The notes under the pieces were generated by a model. That model was not told where the DNA came from. It did not search any database and saw only the letters and a list, made by a program, of their open reading frames with translations. The translations under genes were made by a program, and so were the position numbers. A DNA stretch of 64,000 nt from Roseomonas sp. (lineage in GTDB: Bacteria; Pseudomonadota; Alphaproteobacteria; Acetobacterales; Acetobacteraceae), in assembly GCA_031180725.1 (NCBI GenBank), contig JAPSLO010000004.1, positions 1 through 64,000 of the forward strand. Direction: 5' to 3'. Positions within the stretch are counted from its first letter, which is position 1. Each line of letters opens with the position of its first letter. Below are positions 17,230 through 25,260 of this stretch, piece after piece.

Positions 17230-18171
17230 ATGGAATGGACGCCGAGCCTTCGTTATCCCGACCCCGCTATCCGGTCGCTGGACCCGAGCTTCAACCGGCT
17301 GAGGCTGCCCCTCGCCTCGGTCGAGCGGCTGTGGACCGGCGCCCGCTGGAGCGAAGGCCCGGTCTGGATGGGTGACTGGCGCTGCCTGCTGTGGTCCGAC
17401 ATCCCCAATGACCGCATCCTGCGGTGGGAGGAGGAGACGGGCACCGTTTCCGTCTTCCGCAAATCGTCCAACAACGCCAACGGCAACACGCGCGACCGCA
17501 AGGGGCGGCTGGTGAGCTGCGAGCATCGCGGGCGGCGCGTGGTGCGCACCGAATACGACGGCAGCATCACGGTGCTGGCCGACAGCTACCAGGGCAAGCC
17601 GCTGAACAGCCCGAACGACGTGGTGGTGAAGTCCGATGGCAGCATCTGGTTCACCGATCCGCCCTTCGGCATCGGCGGCTGGTACGAAGGCGAGAAACAC
17701 ACGCCGCAGCATCCGCACACGAACGTCTATCGCGTGGATGGCCAGACCGGCGAGGTCACGCTGGTGGCGGACGACATCGACCACCCGAACGGGCTCGCCT
17801 TCAGCCCGGATGAGAAAATCCTCTACATTGTCGAGAGCCGCAGCGAGCCACGGAAGATCCTGGCCTATGACGTGGACGGAGCGAAGCTGCGCAACAAGCG
17901 CGTCCTCATCCGCTGCGAAACCGGCGAAACGCCGGACGGCTTCCGCGTGGATATCGAGGGCAATTTGTGGTGCGGCTGGGGCATGGGCGAGCCCGGGCTG
18001 GACGGCGTGAAGGTGTTCAACAGCGCCGGTGAGCCGATCGGCTTCATCGACCTGCCGGAGCGCTGCGCCAACCTGGCCTTCGGCGGTCGGCACCGGAACC
18101 GACTGTTCATGGCGGCGAGCCACTCGCTGTATTCGCTGTACGTGAACACGCAAGGCTGCCCGGGTGGGTAA
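17230..18171 (+). CDS. SMP-30/gluconolactonase family lactonase, cytosolic
   Basis: A 313-residue six-bladed beta-propeller hydrolase of sugar lactones. Metal ligands expected for the family are visible: Glu42 (SEGPVW), Asn129 (SPNDVVV), Asn187 (HPNGLAF) and Asp236 (TPDGFRVD). There is no signal peptide, so it acts in the cytosol. GGGAGGAAGATC precedes the ATG. It diverges from TetR and the Gfo/Idh-DUF993 operon, whose dehydrogenase could produce the lactone it opens. A close paralogue with a Tat-type signal lies at 54869-55951. Decayed PQQ dehydrogenase and cytochrome genes converge on its 3' end. Confidence 0.93.
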   Translation: MEWTPSLRYPDPAIRSLDPSFNRLRLPLASVERLWTGARWSEGPVWMGDWRCLLWSDIPNDRILRWEEETGTVSVFRKSSNNANGNTRDRKGRLVSCEHRGRRVVRTEYDGSITVLADSYQGKPLNSPNDVVVKSDGSIWFTDPPFGIGGWYEGEKHTPQHPHTNVYRVDGQTGEVTLVADDIDHPNGLAFSPDEKILYIVESRSEPRKILAYDVDGAKLRNKRVLIRCETGETPDGFRVDIEGNLWCGWGMGEPGLDGVKVFNSAGEPIGFIDLPERCANLAFGGRHRNRLFMAASHSLYSLYVNTQGCPGG

Positions 18172-18229
18172 AGCTGGGGATACGGAGCGGCCTGCAGGGT
18201 GGCGATTGGCTGCGGCGCCCCCCGCTCCG

Positions 18230-18562
18230 CCGCGACATTTTCTCCCTGGCGCCGTCACCTCGCTCTGGATCGACTCGTACCAAGCTGCCAGGTCGGCAAT
18301 CTGCGTCGGTCAGATCCTGCGCGATGAAGTTCATCTGCTCGTTCTTCCGCTCGCCACTGCGGAAGGCGCGGAGTTGGTTGGTGACATAGATTGCCGTCTG
18401 TCCGGCCAGGTTCGCTGCGTCGGGCTGATGCGCGATGCCGTCATTGCTGTGACACACCGCACAGCGCCCGCCGGCCAGCCGCCGGCCGGCGCGTGCGTCG
18501 CTCCCCTAGGCGGCAGCAGCCGTGGCGAAAAGTGCCACGGCCGCCAGCAACAGCGCCCTCAA
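18230..18562 (-). pseudogene. cytochrome c, broken
   Basis: A class I cytochrome c is readable with two inactivating lesions. The frame starts at TTG (18562), overlapping the upstream remnant's TGA. It gives an Ala/Leu signal peptide, then meets an in-frame TAG (18506-18508). The heme site CAVCH follows at 18463-18449, then SNDGIAHQPDAANLAGQ and LRAFRSGERKN. A 2-base loss near 18300-18302 shifts the frame out of IADLAAWYESIQ, which continues in another frame. The 3' end fades into the SMP-30 gene. It probably was the electron acceptor of the dehydrogenase remnant beside it. Confidence 0.8.
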
Positions 18563-18905
18563 CGCCGCTCGCCGTAACAGATCCGGTAAAGCGCACCGGC
18601 GTGGTCGTCCAACACCAGCAGCGATCCATCGCGCAGCATGGAGACGTCCACCGGGCGGCCGAGATACTCGTTGGTCTCGGCGTCCAGCCAGCCCTCGGCA
18701 AAGGCCCGGTGTTCGCGGACGCTGCCATCCTGGTTCAGGAAGGTCACCATCACGCGCGCGCCGATCGGCTCCGTCCGGTTCCAGGAGCCGTGCTGCGCGC
18801 TGAAGATCGCGCCGCGGTATTCCTCGGGGAACTGGCGGCCGGTGTAGAAGGTCAGGCTCAGATCAGCGGCGTGGGGCGCCGTCTCCAGCGCGAGAGCGAC
18901 CGCAC
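18559..18905 (-). pseudogene. PQQ-dependent sugar (sorbosone-type) dehydrogenase, C-terminal remnant
   Basis: About 115 codons survive of a sorbosone/glucose dehydrogenase beta-propeller: LTFYTGRQFPEEYRGAIF, HGSWNRTEPIGARV, YLGRPVDVSMLRDGS and LDDHAGALYRICYG. The N-terminal three quarters are missing; an in-frame TGA lies upstream of the remnant, at the SelA-like gene boundary. It overlaps the start of the broken cytochrome c gene by the usual 4 bases. The pair was once a periplasmic PQQ oxidation module, now lost. Confidence 0.8.
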
Positions 18906-18906
18906 T

Positions 18907-20052
18907 TCACCCCCCTAGCACCGCGCGCAATGCCGCGCCCAGCGGCGCGATGTCGCCTTCGGAGAGACAAAGTGGATTTACAACTAGCACGCCCTCGCGG
19001 AGCCGCCCCTGGCCGAGATGCACGCCGCGGGCACGCAACGCGGCCTCCGCCGCACGCGCATCGGCTGGACGAAGCAGCAACAGGGGAACCGCGCCGTCCG
19101 CGATCTCTCCCTGCCCCGCCGCGTCGCGGACACGCTCCAGCACGCCGCGCAGCCGCGCGGATCGCGCGGCGTCACCTTCGGCAATGAAGCGGCGCAGCGC
19201 CACCAGTAGGCCGACAATCTCCTCCTTCCCAACCTTGCAGCTTCGGCCCACGCCGTGATGCGGAAGGCGCGCTGGCGCGTCATTGCCGGCGAATTCCGGC
19301 GGCAGGCGGAACTGCGCATCGGGCAGATCCAGGTCCAGCATCTGCATCAGCGCGGAGGCGACCAGTTCCCGCCGTCCCGCCAGCATTCCACTGGCCTGCG
19401 GCCCACCGACTGCCTTGCCGCCGGAGAAGCAGACCAGGTCCGCGCCTTCCCCGATGAAGCGGCGCAGATTGGCAACCGGCGGCAGTTGCGCTGCCGCATC
19501 CACCAGCACCGGCACGCCCGCCGCATGCGCCACGCGCACCACCTCCGGCAGGGCGGGCTCGCTCCAGGGCTGCGCCACCCACAGCACGCCAGCCGTGCGC
19601 GGGCCAATGGCGGCGGCGATCTCGGCGGCGGAGGCATCGCGGATGCCGGCGCCGCTGAAGCGATCCGGGATGCCCACCTCTACGATGCGCCCGCCGGCCA
19701 CGCGGATGGCGCGGTCGTACATGTTGCGCTGGCTGCGCGCCACGACGAACTCGTTCCGTGCCGCGCTCTCGGGCAGCGCATCCATCGCGGCGATGTCCAG
19801 CCGCGCCATGCAGGCCGCCGCGCCCAGCAGCAGTGCTGCGGAGGCGCCGCAGGTGACGATCCCGGCCTCCGCGCCGGTTGCCGCCACAATGGCGCGGCTG
19901 GCGGCAGCCTGCAGCAGATGCATTTCCACGCTGGCCGCCGCGGCCTCCGCCATGGCGGCCGTCACCTCGGGGTGCATGGAGCCGGCGGAGAGCCGCGTAT
20001 TGGTACCCGCAGCGTTGATGATGGTGGGGATGCCCAGATCGTCGTAGATCAT
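18907..20052 (-). CDS. SelA-like PLP-dependent enzyme (DgaE/seryl-tRNA selenium transferase family)
   Basis: A 381-residue fold-type I PLP enzyme. The N-terminus [22 protein letters not shown] is typical of SelA-like lyases such as D-glucosaminate-6-phosphate ammonia lyase and 2-amino-3,7-dideoxy-type enzymes. The PLP lysine is in [14 protein letters not shown], and VDAAAQLPP carries the cofactor Asp. No selenocysteine machinery is nearby and no SelA tRNA-binding N-terminus is present, so it is a metabolic relative. It is the last gene of the PelD-like to glpK chain; its ATG overlaps the glpK TGA. The substrate is unknown, probably an amino-sugar or beta-hydroxy amino compound. Confidence 0.85.
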   Translation of the reverse strand: MIYDDLGIPTIINAAGTNTRLSAGSMHPEVTAAMAEAAAASVEMHLLQAAASRAIVAATGAEAGIVTCGASAALLLGAAACMARLDIAAMDALPESAARNEFVVARSQRNMYDRAIRVAGGRIVEVGIPDRFSGAGIRDASAAEIAAAIGPRTAGVLWVAQPWSEPALPEVVRVAHAAGVPVLVDAAAQLPPVANLRRFIGEGADLVCFSGGKAVGGPQASGMLAGRRELVASALMQMLDLDLPDAQFRLPPEFAGNDAPARLPHHGVGRSCKVGKEEIVGLLVALRRFIAEGDAARSARLRGVLERVRDAAGQGEIADGAVPLLLLRPADARAAEAALRARGVHLGQGRLREGVLVVNPLCLSEGDIAPLGAALRAVLGG

Positions 20053-21566
20053 CGCGTGAGAACGCGCCGCACCGCGTCCTTCCATGCAGCGTAACGCTGA
20101 TCGGCTTCCTCGCGCCCCATGCGCGGCGCAAAGCGGCGTTCCAGCCGCCAATGCGCCACGGATGGCCCGGGCGGCGGCAGCAGCCCAGCCTGCAGTCCGG
20201 CCAAGTAGGCTGCGCCCAGCGCCGTCGTTTCCCGCACCTCCGGCCGGTCCACGGGCGCGCCGAGCAGGTCCGCCAGGAACTGCATCGTCCAGTCGCTGGC
20301 CACCATTCCGCCATCCACGCGCAGCACGCGCCTGGTCTCGGCCGCGGCATTCGCCATGGAGCCCCGGGAAGCGCCCCAGTCAGCCTCCATTGCCTCCACC
20401 AGATCACGGGTCTGGAAGGCGACGGATTCCAGCGCGGCGCGGGCGATCTCGGCGGGGCTGGTGCCGCGCGTCAGGCCAAGGATCGCGCCGCGCGCCTCCG
20501 CATCCCAATAGGGAGCACCGAGCCCGACGAAGGCCGGCACGAAGATCACATTCTGTGCAGGGTCCGCCTGCCGGGCCAGCACGCCGCTCTCCGCCGCATC
20601 GGCGAAGAGCCTCAGACCGTCCCGCAGCCATTGCACCGCGGCGCCGGCCACGAAGATGGCGCCTTCCAGCGCGTAGGTGCGCCTGCCCTGAAGCTGCCAG
20701 GCCAGCGTGGTCAGCAGCCGGTTGCGGCTGGCCACCGGCACATCGCCGGTGTTCAGCAGCGCGAAGCACCCGGTGCCGTAGGTGGATTTCAGCATCCCAG
20801 GCGCGAAGCAGGCCTGCCCCAATGTTGCGGCGTGCTGGTCGCCCGCTATGCCGCGCACCGGCACGGCCGCGCCCAGAAGCGCGGGATCGGTTGTGCCGAA
20901 TTCCGCCGCGCAGTCGCGGATCGTCGGCAGCATGGCGCGCGGAATGCGGAACAGTTTCAGCAGGTCATCATCCCAGTCGCCGCGGTGAATGTCGTACAGC
21001 ATGGTGCGGCAGGCATTGGTGGCGTCGGTGGCATGCACCCGCCCGCCGGTCAGCCGCCACAGCAGAAAACTGTCCACCGTACCGAAGGCCAGCGCACCGC
21101 GTTCCGCCGCTTCCCGCGCGCCGGGGATGTTCTCCAGCAGCCAAGCCAGCTTGGTGGCGGAGAAATAGGGGTCGCAGAGCAGCCCGGTCTTCGCGGTGAT
21201 CTCTTCTGCCGCTCTCTGTTCCGCCAACTGCGTGCAGGCGCCGGCCGTGCGGCGGTCCTGCCAGACGATGGCCCTGTGCAGGGCGCGGCCCGTCGCGCGG
21301 TCCCACAGCAGCACGGTCTCGCGCTGGTTGGTGATGCCGATGCCGGCCACCTCGCCGGGCGCGGTGCCGGATTGCGCCAGCGCGTCGCGCAGCACCGCCA
21401 GGCTGGCCCGCCAGATGTCCTCGGGCTCGTGCTCCACCCAGCCGGGCGCGGGATAATGCTGCGTCAGCGCCAGCTGCGCCGTGGCGCGCGGCACCAGGGC
21501 GGCGTCGTGCAGGATGGCGCGGGTGGACGTCGTGCCCTGGTCCAGCGCCAGCAGCGCATCCTTCAT
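20049..21566 (-). CDS. glpK: glycerol kinase
   Basis: A 505-residue FGGY kinase making glycerol 3-phosphate from glycerol and ATP. The phosphate loop DQGTTSTR is at residues 9-16. Glycerol-binding residues match E. coli GlpK: R82/E83 in NQRET, Y134 in [10 protein letters not shown], and D243/Q244 in [16 protein letters not shown] and VDGGM complete the ATP site. GGAGGAAAC precedes the ATG, which overlaps the TGA of the upstream membrane protein. No glpD, glpF or glpR is adjacent. Its place in a chain of Pel-like genes is unusual; glycerol 3-phosphate might feed an envelope polymer, which is speculation. Confidence 0.96.
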   Translation of the reverse strand: MKDALLALDQGTTSTRAILHDAALVPRATAQLALTQHYPAPGWVEHEPEDIWRASLAVLRDALAQSGTAPGEVAGIGITNQRETVLLWDRATGRALHRAIVWQDRRTAGACTQLAEQRAAEEITAKTGLLCDPYFSATKLAWLLENIPGAREAAERGALAFGTVDSFLLWRLTGGRVHATDATNACRTMLYDIHRGDWDDDLLKLFRIPRAMLPTIRDCAAEFGTTDPALLGAAVPVRGIAGDQHAATLGQACFAPGMLKSTYGTGCFALLNTGDVPVASRNRLLTTLAWQLQGRRTYALEGAIFVAGAAVQWLRDGLRLFADAAESGVLARQADPAQNVIFVPAFVGLGAPYWDAEARGAILGLTRGTSPAEIARAALESVAFQTRDLVEAMEADWGASRGSMANAAAETRRVLRVDGGMVASDWTMQFLADLLGAPVDRPEVRETTALGAAYLAGLQAGLLPPPGPSVAHWRLERRFAPRMGREEADQRYAAWKDAVRRVLTR

Positions 21567-22579
21567 GCCCGTTTCCTCCACAAGGCCAGCAGCACGGCCA
21601 GGCCAGTGGCCAGCACCGGCGCAGCAAGATAGCCGATGCCGTGCAAAGCGACCGCCCCCGGCCACAGCCCCGCTGCCAGCCCCCCAAGGGTCAGCACAGC
21701 GAGGCAGAATGCCACGCCGGCCACTTCGCCATGCGCCAGGCGCTCGGCCAGCAAGGTCGCGAAGGCGGGCAGGAAGGCGGCGCCGAGCAGCGCGAAGCGC
21801 AGCGGCAGCAAAGCCTCGCCCGGCAGCAGGCCCAAGGCGGCCGGCAGGCCGAGCGCCGCTAACCCCAACACCACGACACATCCTTCCAGCACTAGCAACG
21901 CTGCCGCGAGCCGCGGCGTGGCCTGTCGCGCGGCGGCCAGCAGGCCGAGACCCGGCAGCGCCACGACCAGCCCCAGTACCGGAACCATCGGCCACGTCCC
22001 GCCCAGCAGCGCCCCGGCCGGCGCCGCGAGCACCGCCAGCGCGGCCAGCAGGCCGAAGGCCAGCGGCCCGGCGAAGCCGCGCTGCCGCGGTTCCAGCGCC
22101 GCCGCCGCCGGGGCCGCGGCCATCATTGCCGCACTGCCGGCGCCTAGTGCCAGCCCGCCCAGGCCCGGCGCCAAGCCTCCGGCCACGGCGCTACAGAGGG
22201 CGATCAGCGCAGCGGCCAGAAGTGCCGGCACCGCTTCCCGTGCCGAGGCCAGCCCGAGCGCCACCCAGAGCACGGCCAGCGCCGCCGCCGCACTCGCGCC
22301 TGCCACCAGATCCGGCGGCGCCAGCTCCGGGGCCCGGGCGAGCACCGCGCCCCCCAGCGCCGCGCCGGCGCTCGCGGCCAACGCAGCCGGCAGAGCGGCG
22401 GTGCGCCGCCAGATAGCCAGGACCGCCGCCGGCATACCGGCCAGCACCGAAGCTCCCACCACGGGCAGCGCCAATCCACTGGTGCCGCCTTGGCCGCCCA
22501 GCAGCAGCAGCCCCTGCAGACAGGCCAGCGCCATCAGCGGCGCGATCCATAGGAGGGCGAGCCGCGGCGCCATGCTCAT
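21563..22579 (-). CDS. polytopic membrane protein of unknown family
   Basis: A 338-residue, extremely Ala/Leu/Gly-rich protein with about 10-12 predicted membrane helices separated by short loops, and few charged residues. I do not recognise its family. It overlaps by ATGA both the PelE-like gene before it and glpK after it. In canonical pel operons the polytopic PelG (about 456 residues, 12 helices) follows PelE and PelF; this protein is shorter and lacks the PelG N-terminus, so it is at most an analogue. It could be a transporter, perhaps for glycerol given the next gene, or a flippase-like subunit. Confidence 0.75.
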   Translation of the reverse strand: MSMAPRLALLWIAPLMALACLQGLLLLGGQGGTSGLALPVVGASVLAGMPAAVLAIWRRTAALPAALAASAGAALGGAVLARAPELAPPDLVAGASAAAALAVLWVALGLASAREAVPALLAAALIALCSAVAGGLAPGLGGLALGAGSAAMMAAAPAAAALEPRQRGFAGPLAFGLLAALAVLAAPAGALLGGTWPMVPVLGLVVALPGLGLLAAARQATPRLAAALLVLEGCVVVLGLAALGLPAALGLLPGEALLPLRFALLGAAFLPAFATLLAERLAHGEVAGVAFCLAVLTLGGLAAGLWPGAVALHGIGYLAAPVLATGLAVLLALWRKRA

Positions 22580-23580
22580 CGCGCCGCTTGCAACCACAGG
22601 CGCCAGGGCGCCGAAAGCCGCGCATGGCCGGCGGCGGTTTCCTCCAGCAACGGGGCCCAGCGCCCTACCAGCGCGTCCAGTGCGGCATAGTCGCGGGCGC
22701 GGAAATGGCATTCGGCCAGCCATCCCAGCACCGGTTCGCTCGCCTGCCGATGCGCTAGCGCCGCCTCCAGCGTTGCGCGCGCCCCGGGCAGATCGCCCAG
22801 CGCCAGCAGGTCGCGGCCCAGCGCGGCCACGGCCTCGGGGTCTTCAGCGGCTTCGGCCAGCTCGCGCCAGATCTGCACGGCCTCCGCGCGGAAGGCGCGA
22901 CCGCGCGCGGGGTCCATCAGGTCGGACCAGGCGGCGCGATCCAGGTGGCGGGCCAGCCTACGCCTGCCTTCCGCGCCCCGCACGCCTTGGCGCAGGGCCT
23001 CGGCTTGGTCCAGCAGCCGGCGCTCGGCCGTGGGGCGGAGCGCCTCCGCATGGGCGCGTAGCAGAGGGTCCGGATCAGCCAAGGCCAAGCGCAGCAGCGC
23101 TTCTCCGCCCGGGCGCAGCCCGGACGCCGCCAGGTCCAGGGCGCAGATCTTCTGCGCGAGGCTGCCCCAGCGCAGCACATCGCCGAGGGCCTCCAGCAAC
23201 AGCCCATCGGGCAGGTCCCGCACCGCCGAGATGGCCGCCAGCCGCGCCTCGATCGGGTCCTCCGGCAGCGGACCGGCGGCGTGGCGACGGGCCGCCCCGA
23301 AGGCCAGGGCCAGCAGCCCTCCCAGCACAGCCGCGGGGCCGAGCGCTGGCAGCGTGGCCGCGATCAGGCGCAGCACCGCCCCCGACCAGGTTCCGCGTCC
23401 CGCCGGCGGAAGCCACCGCAGCGCGATGGAAATGGCGGCGCCGTGCAACAGCAGGGCCAGCAACCACCAGCCGGGCAGCAGGGCAAGCACGGCCAGCGCC
23501 TCGGCCAGCACCAGCCCTGCCAAGATTGGCCCAGCGCTCACCCGGTCCAGGTCCATGCGTTCAGGCATCCGCCCGCTCAT
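22576..23580 (-). CDS. PelE-like membrane/TPR protein
   Basis: A 334-residue protein, nearly the size of Pseudomonas PelE (329). Hydrophobic segments lie at about 18-36, 38-56 and 66-95. A soluble helical region follows (about 100-334) with HEAT- or TPR-like repeats, including ALGRDLLALGDLPGARATLE and VLGWLAECHFRARDYAALD. In Pel systems PelE joins PelD and PelG at the inner membrane to stimulate the glycosyltransferase PelF. It overlaps its PelD-like neighbour by ATGA, the same order as pelD-pelE. Identification rests on size, topology and neighbour, not on a diagnostic motif. Confidence 0.6.
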   Translation of the reverse strand: MSGRMPERMDLDRVSAGPILAGLVLAEALAVLALLPGWWLLALLLHGAAISIALRWLPPAGRGTWSGAVLRLIAATLPALGPAAVLGGLLALAFGAARRHAAGPLPEDPIEARLAAISAVRDLPDGLLLEALGDVLRWGSLAQKICALDLAASGLRPGGEALLRLALADPDPLLRAHAEALRPTAERRLLDQAEALRQGVRGAEGRRRLARHLDRAAWSDLMDPARGRAFRAEAVQIWRELAEAAEDPEAVAALGRDLLALGDLPGARATLEAALAHRQASEPVLGWLAECHFRARDYAALDALVGRWAPLLEETAAGHARLSAPWRLWLQAAR

Positions 23581-25115
23581 CCCTGTGCGGCGTGCAGCCG
23601 GACCAGCCCGACGACCACATCGGCTGTCGCCGCCGGCGCGCGCGCTGCCAGGAGGGATTTCAGCCGCGCGGCCGCGACTTCGGCGCCCTGCAGATCGGCG
23701 CCCGGCAGCAGCACGGAAAGCCGGTGGTCATGCTGCCGCGCCTCCAGCAGCAAGTCGGACCCACGGAAGCTCTCGGCCATCGCGGCGCGGGTCGCTTCCA
23801 GCGCGGCGGCGGCACGGGGGCCGGTGGGGATCTCGGCAGAGAGCAGCGCGAGATCGAAGCGCAGCCGCCGAGCCAGGCGCAGCATGGTGGCGATACTGCG
23901 CGCCGCCTCATCCCCCGCGATCATACCGTCACCGCCCGCCGTCTGCGCTTCCTGCCCGCGGGCGGCGGCCAGCGCCGCGCCCAGCCAAGCCGCAGCGGCT
24001 TCCAGCGCGGCAATGGTATCAGGCGCCAGATCGGCGAAGCCGATCTCCTCCACCTTCACCATGCCCAGCAACGACGCGTCCCCTGGCGAGCGCACCGGCG
24101 CCGCCATGATGCCCTGGCCGGCCAGGGCCATGCGGTCGGCAGGGCGGGCGACCAGCAGCGCGCCGCGGCTGGCAACCAACGCATCCACCAGCGCACCGCC
24201 CTGGAAGCTGCGCGCTAACCGGGCGCCCTCGGGCCAGCCCTCGGCGGAGACGAGCTTCAGGCCGCCGCCCTCGGCCAGCCAGAAGGAGCAGGCGGCGCAG
24301 CCCGTCGCAGCGCGCACCAGATGCGCCGCTCCGCGCAGCACGCCCTCGGTGCCGTTGCCGAGCGCCCGCGCAGCATCGAAAATCGCGGTGGTCGCGGCGA
24401 GCCGGGCGGCGAGCCGGGCATCCAGTTCGATCGCCCGCACGGCCAGGCGCTCATTCGATTCCGCCAGCGCCTGGCGTGCGTCCTCGGCTGCGGCCGCACG
24501 AGCCTCGGCGGCGCCCAGCCGGGCGCGGCCCCGATCCACGAGCAATCCGACCAGCGCGGCGGCCAGGGGCCAGGTCACCGGCTCCGCCCAGGCATTCGCC
24601 GTAAGCGCACCCGCAGCCAACGCCAAGCCAAGCCGCGTCAGCGACGCGGCCAGCGCCACCGCCACGCCGGCCAGCGCACCATGCCGCGCCGCCACCCACA
24701 GCACTGGCAGCCAGAAGGGATGCACCGCCCAGCCCGAGAAGCCATCCAGCCCCACCCCCTGCGTCAGCACGACATCCAGGATCAGCAGCAGCGCCAGGCC
24801 GGCGAAACCTTCCAGGAAGGGCCGGAGTGGCGCGGGAAGCAGCACGGCAGGCGCGGCGGATGCTTCGACTTCGCGGACGCGATCGGCCACGGGTGCGGCC
24901 GGCGCCATGCCCGGCACGGCCCCTGCGGCCTGGGGACCGGCGAGGGCAGTATGCGCCGCCCAGGGGTCCGCGCGCGGCGGCGTCCCATCAGGTGCGGCAG
25001 GCGCGGGTCGTGGGAGCGGAGCGCCGGGCGGCACCATCCGCGCGGGAGTGCCATCGCCCTTCGGCATCCTCATCGCGGCGCACCGCTCGCGATCTGCCCC
25101 GACCCCATCAAGCAC
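23577..25115 (-). CDS. PelD-like membrane c-di-GMP receptor (GAF and degenerate GGDEF)
   Basis: A 512-residue protein built like PelD: a Pro/Ala-rich cytosolic N-terminus (1-95, absent from Pseudomonas PelD), four membrane helices (about 100-117, 129-144, 147-170, 180-193), a short coiled coil (200-240), a GAF domain (about 242-385) and a degenerate GGDEF domain (about 402-512). The inhibitory-site motif RxxD is intact as RGSD (451-454), while the catalytic GGDEF is replaced by QHDHR. This pattern marks a c-di-GMP reader that makes none. The GTG start has GAGGAA eight bases upstream; an ATG 14 codons later is possible. It leads a five-gene overlapping chain. Confidence 0.7.
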   Translation of the reverse strand: MLDGVGADRERCAAMRMPKGDGTPARMVPPGAPLPRPAPAAPDGTPPRADPWAAHTALAGPQAAGAVPGMAPAAPVADRVREVEASAAPAVLLPAPLRPFLEGFAGLALLLILDVVLTQGVGLDGFSGWAVHPFWLPVLWVAARHGALAGVAVALAASLTRLGLALAAGALTANAWAEPVTWPLAAALVGLLVDRGRARLGAAEARAAAAEDARQALAESNERLAVRAIELDARLAARLAATTAIFDAARALGNGTEGVLRGAAHLVRAATGCAACSFWLAEGGGLKLVSAEGWPEGARLARSFQGGALVDALVASRGALLVARPADRMALAGQGIMAAPVRSPGDASLLGMVKVEEIGFADLAPDTIAALEAAAAWLGAALAAARGQEAQTAGGDGMIAGDEAARSIATMLRLARRLRFDLALLSAEIPTGPRAAAALEATRAAMAESFRGSDLLLEARQHDHRLSVLLPGADLQGAEVAAARLKSLLAARAPAATADVVVGLVRLHAAQG

Positions 25116-25260
25116 CCGCCCAATTCCTCACTGCCTGGGATATCGAGTGTCCGCCGACTTCGCCAGGGGATTGGCGCGCCGGCAACCGGACGGCTAGGGT
25201 CCGGTGCCGATCGGCAACTGGCCAGCCGATCGGGTTCGGAGCCTAATTCTGTCGGCGCAG

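Noticed and set aside
18907-20052. True selenocysteine synthase (SelA)
   Set aside because: The protein lacks the SelA N-terminal tRNA-binding region, and no selB, selD or tRNA-Sec is nearby; a SelA-like metabolic lyase is a better call.
20049-25115. Calling the five-gene chain a standard pel operon
   Set aside because: PelA, PelB, PelC and PelF are absent from the window and the membrane protein is not PelG by length or N-terminus, so only 'Pel-like' is supported.
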